Source of the DNA: Climacium dendroides
Lineage: Eukaryota > Streptophyta > Bryopsida > Hypnales > Climaciaceae
Direction of reading: 5' to 3'
Assembly: GCA_950106755.1 (NCBI GenBank)
Contig: OX467088.1
Location: 29,722,401 to 29,786,400, forward strand
Length of the DNA stretch: 64,000 bases
Below the pieces are notes generated by a model. The model worked only from the letters and a program-made list of their open reading frames with translations. It searched no databases and was not told where the DNA came from. Positions 60,077-64,000 of this stretch are shown here, one piece after another. How positions within the stretch are numbered: the stretch's first letter is position 1; every line of letters starts with the position of its first letter. The translations under genes and the position numbers were made by a program.

Positions 60077-62227
60077 CTAGCAAGATCTGCTATTCTTCAG
60101 GTTGATTGTCGCAAGCTCAGCCTCCACGTATTCGCCGGCAGCAATCGGAGGATAGTTACCAGATGAAGCAACCTTTGCAAAATGGCCTAGTGGTTTTAAT
60201 ACTGCGTCGGAAGCAATATGAGCAAACATCTGCACCAACCACCCGCAACAAACTTTCAGCTCTGTGCTCTTCATCCTAGAGACGACGCAGTATAGTTATC
60301 TACTGAGTACAATTTGTCAACTCCATTATATACAGAAACTACAGTAGTTTTTCCTCACCAACATAAAATCCATACAAAATCGATACATTTTGATGTAAAG
60401 TTGTACAAAGCCAGTCCTGAATCAGGAGCCTCCAAATGATTTGTTCGCTTCATCGAACTCCTGAGTACAGCTTGCCAGTGGTATGAATTAACGAAGTAGG
60501 GGGACTGAAATTACCGTTGAGGACACCCTCCACAAACTCCTGCCAGTCTTCTGGGATGCTTCAACAGTCTTGAGGGTACTCTCACTAACAACCACCTCAT
60601 GCATGCCCGCAGCACATTCGCCACCTGTCAACCACTCCAACTGCTCCATGTATACATAGATCAGAAGCAAATAAAATTGCAAAAGCAAATGCAACTCCAG
60701 CTTTCATCACCAACAGACATCAGGCACGACTCAATTGGGGTTTCTCATGTACAGCATACACAGTGCAGTCCTTTAGTGAATGCAAGGACGCTAACCCGGT
60801 TACTTTAGACACATAACATAATACCGCCCACCAAAACTGAAAGAAAATAAAAAAAAGAACAATAAAAACCTGCTTGCCAGCTTGAAGTAAAAGACATCCT
60901 GCAGGAACTTTGACTGGCACTTTGCGACCATCTTTCAGCCAAATAAAAAGTCCAGGAAAGCGGCTGCGGCCGTGGATGGTGAGAAAATTGAGGTCGTAAT
61001 GGTAGCCCGCAAACACAGTGTTCAGATTACCGTACTTAGATAGGTCACTTCCCGTTGGAGCCAATAAATGAGGTCCCTGAAAGACACATGTTTTCATGTT
61101 AACACATACTGTTTTCGGAAAGTAACGAACATCGAAAATCTATCAATATGCTCTCAAGTTACCTGCTTCATTAGAGAAGTGAATGCTGTTTTGGGGAGAC
61201 CAAAGCCAAGAGCAGCCATCTCTGCAACAACCTGCAAACCATGGCGATAATCAACTTCGAAACATACCAAAAGCATTCAAAACAGAATAACCCACGCAAT
61301 GCCCGACTCTCTCAGTCCAGCAAAGAGAACGCAGTGCAACAATACTCCGTGTCTGCGTGGTACAAGGAACATACCTCAACAGCGGCTATCATCTTGTAAC
61401 CCCAGCCATTCATAACGTCTACCCACTCAGGAAAGTTCTCCGGGATTACAGGTTCCGCATTCAATTCCTAGTAAACAAGAAAACATACAATCAGCATGCT
61501 GCACCATCTTTGAAACCACCACGCAAACAAGACGACAACCAAAACAGATCTAACCCGGTGAAACCAAAACAGATCTAACCCGGTGAAACCAAAACTAGTG
61601 AATACCTGGAAGCGAGTTTTGGAAGGCCGGGGTCCGACGCGCCACATGTAGCGCCATTTTCGATCCGGGCCAACAGGGATGAGAGGGCGGGAAATGGGCG
61701 GCAGACTGCGCATGAGTTCCTGCATCTTCGGATCCACCGAACATCGAGGCACTTCAATTCCTTCGGGGGTCACACCCACCTGCACACAATCCATCCTCAC
61801 TTCCTAAATAAATAAACAGGGAACGCCATTCCGAGACCATTGGAAATCAATCCACCCAAAATCAATGTAGCTTCTTTTGGTGTTCCAAATGTTGTACCTG
61901 ATAATGCAACTCCGGGCGTTCCTGTTGGCGCTTTAGGTCAGCAGTCTGTCCGAAGTATCGCTCCATCATGTCCAAGAACCGATCGTTGTCCTCCGTGGAG
62001 CAGCGAGGATCCCGAATGACGAGCACGCCGGTTTCCCGCAAGCAGGCAGACACTTCGGCACAGCTTTCACGCAGCTCGTCGTCTCCCAATTCCGACCCAA
62101 CGACGGCCCCAACGATGCCCTGCTCCACATGCCCATTGCTGTAACCCTGAATTGGCAGCTCGCCCTCGGAGCGCTGCGCCAATCTCCATTTCAGAAATGG
62201 CTCCAAATCGACCACCGAAAGCTCCAT
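60077..62227 (-). CDS. 2-oxoglutarate/Fe(II)-dependent dioxygenase (IPNS-like), 383 aa
   Basis: Soluble oxidoreductase of the isopenicillin-N-synthase-like 2OG oxygenase superfamily. Exons, 5' to 3' on the minus strand: 62227-61898, 61779-61606, 61467-61375, 61231-61163, 61076-60870, 60640-60515, 60229-60077. They total 1152 nt and all junctions are phase 0. The jelly-roll iron ligands are H248 and D250 in GYHYDLNFLTIHGRSRFPGL and H305 in AGMHEVVV; the 2OG-binding R-x-S is R329/S331 in LWRVSST. The C-terminus continues FAHIASDAVLKPLGHF and YPPIAAGEY, as in a conserved, poorly characterised plant subgroup; the substrate is unknown. The start chosen is MELSVVDLEPFL, which aligns with the usual family N-terminus; an ATG 5 codons upstream (62242) is in frame. 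The intron between exons 2 and 3 carries a short tandem repeat. The gene is convergent with INCENP across the gap. Confidence 0.95.
61538..61595. repeat. 25-bp tandem duplication in a dioxygenase intron
   Basis: ACCAAAACAGATCTAACCCG with GTGAA is repeated exactly at 61538-61562 and 61563-61587, with eight more bases of a third unit. It lies wholly within the intron 61468-61605, so the protein is unaffected. Confidence 0.9.
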
Positions 62228-62242
62228 CGCAATCCCCCGCAC

Positions 62243-62660
62243 TCCTCCTACGCCACCATCACCGAAACAAACCGCAAAACGAACGGGTTCTTTTCCCTAT
62301 CAAAACCTCCCGATGGATTTGTGCAAAAGAGCACGCAATTGTGAAACGATGATCTGCACCCGTCGGACAAATGCGGGATCAAATGACCACATCAAGCAGT
62401 CGAAGTGGGAATTCGGAGAACTTGAAAAACAGAGAGAAGGAACTTAGCAGAGCAAGAACAAGAGCGTCATGATGCGTGGAAGGGACGACTGATGTCGATA
62501 TTCAACGGGTTTTCGTTTCGTTAACGCTCCGTCGTCCAAAAACAGACGACGTAAAGGCATGAGTTGCTTCGTTCGGACGACAAACGTTCCGTCAGTTGCT
62601 TCCACCGACGGTTTCGTGGTTTCACCCGAAAAGGTAGGTGAGTGTGAATCCGTACCTACT
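62243..62660 (-). promoter_or_regulatory. Upstream region of the dioxygenase gene
   Basis: GC content stays raised for about 400 bp upstream of the start and then drops to AT-rich near 62650. It is rich in CGTC/GACG words (for example CGTTCGGACGAC and CCGTCAGTTG). No definite TATA box or known element was identified. Confidence 0.35.
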
Positions 62661-64000
62661 CTACAATTGTTTTATTTTAAATGAAATGAATAGGTCATGT
62701 GATTTTTTCCACAATAGGTTCATCTCTTAAAGCTCTTAACAATAGGAAATTAAGAGTTGTATTAAACATTTTGTACCAAACTTTGAATAGAAAAATCATA
62801 AATATGTTTTTTTTCAAATCAAATTTTTACACTAAAAAATAGACTTGGAAGAATATTGAGCTCAAAAAATAATAAAAATAATAATTTGTCACAATTTTGT
62901 TTAACTTCAAAGTTTTGTCAACACCAAAATGTGTGACTTTCAATACTTAAGGATTAATTCATATTCATATAGTATGACCTCTTACACGTATTATGATTAT
63001 GAATTTCAAACTTATTCAATGAACTTTGAACAAATGCTTGCTTTATAGAATAAATCAAAAATCATATAATAAATGGAGTTATGAATCCATTTAGTATAAT
63101 AAAAGAAGTCTTTTAGTATCATCATCTCAAATCATTTTTTTTAATTAGAAAGGAAACAAGTACTAAAGATTTTATTACATTTGTAATGACATTCATTTGT
63201 TGTTCAATTGTGTATGACCTCACATTCCTCCACTATATAGAATAAAATGTTGAAAGTGCTATTATGGTGTTTTTTAGTTTGCGCAAATAAATGGATAAGT
63301 AGAGCTAGACTTTACTTTGTTAAGACTTAGAGCCCAGAAAAGTCACCTCTTCACCATGCTCTTTATATTTATTCAAGGTACAAGGAACACTAACAACTAA
63401 GATGAGTCAATTCATTTATCTAAATAGGTGGTTCATACTAAACATCTTAGATAAATTATTAATCTATACTTCAATTGTTTTTACTAATTAAAATATACAT
63501 ACAACATAACTAAAGCAATAGCATAAGAGAATCAAAGAAATTATGAAGATCTTGAAGTTATGTTTGAATTTATTAAATTCCTCCCCAAATATTGTATTTA
63601 TTTTCAAAAAAATCACAAATTTATAATTTATTTGTAATAAAAAATAAGACAGATAAGGTTATAAATATTATAATATCTATTATTATAATATTCTACCTAA
63701 ATAGTAGCTTCAACGCTCTTCTATTTCATTTTTATTGTAGAATAAGGGCCAACACATGCTAAAAACAAAAATATCTTGTACAATTTTTTTTTCATAACAA
63801 TTTTTTTTCACAAAACTTTGGTATGTATTTTTAGAATATAAACATGTTTAGCCCAAGTTGCTATCTAAGTGCAATATACCAATCTTTTTTACATAGAAAT
63901 ACATATTACTAAATGATCATTTAAAAAAATGTAATTACATTAGGAGTAAAATCTTATTTTCTTACTACCAAATTTTTCATCCATTCAAACATTTTCATCT
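62661..64000. other. AT-rich tract to the window end
   Basis: No gene, hairpin or TTAA-bounded element was recognised. Low-complexity AT runs occur at 63650-63700. Nothing further can be supported. Confidence 0.45.

Overview
The window is nuclear DNA from a streptophyte, most likely a land plant. The support is multi-exon genes with short GT-AG introns, a plant-type UDP-sugar pyrophosphorylase, a DUF4408/DUF761 protein (a plant-only pairing), a protein with a plastid-type leader, and a plant INCENP. Gene islands are GC-richer and are separated by long AT-rich tracts full of non-coding transposon relics. A non-seed plant (bryophyte or lycophyte grade) is my guess from the divergence of the proteins; the species cannot be named from the sequence alone.

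Five protein genes can be read with confidence. (1) 1867-6933 (+): UDP-sugar pyrophosphorylase, 17 exons, 614 aa, with one GC-AG intron. (2) 15379-17631 (-): single-exon 750-aa membrane protein with two N-terminal membrane segments, a 48-bp minisatellite coding region and a C-terminal DUF761 motif. (3) about 30026-32455 (+): polytopic ICMT/PEMT-like methyltransferase with a probable plastid leader. (4) 52333-58534 (+): INCENP, 8 coding exons, 1619 aa, ending in the Aurora-binding IN-box, with E2F- and MSA-like sites upstream. (5) 60077-62227 (-): 2-oxoglutarate/Fe(II) dioxygenase, 7 exons, 383 aa. All exon junctions of genes 1, 4 and 5 were checked by phase arithmetic. Genes 1-5 look functionally independent; there is no cluster or pathway. 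A 200-base run of N (58578-58777) lies between genes 4 and 5.

The most unusual content is in the AT-rich tracts at 19-27 kb and 34-51 kb. At least six intact non-autonomous elements are flanked by TTAA on both sides and start with CCC (915, 931, 980, 1327, 960 and 239 bp); a seventh (907 bp) is flanked by ATAA on both sides. This is the hallmark of the TTAA-target DNA transposon groups (piggyBac, Kolobok, Sola3). Three insertions have internal related empty sites within this same window, which independently supports the target duplication. Members carry short subterminal palindromes at fixed distances from their tips, different at the two ends. Two inverted copies appear to have exchanged flanks by recombination. 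One copy holds a 356-bp fold-back element that its sister copy lacks.

Other families are interleaved with these: AAGGTA-ended TIR elements (19.3-21.1, 36.9-38.6 and 44.0-44.3 kb), a fold-back family (37.5 and 46.9 kb), a CACTA-like element with subterminal palindromes (45.8-47.7 kb), small MITEs, and a tRNA-like SINE head (47.3 kb). No transposase reading frame was found, so the TTAA elements must depend on an enzyme encoded elsewhere, or are dead.
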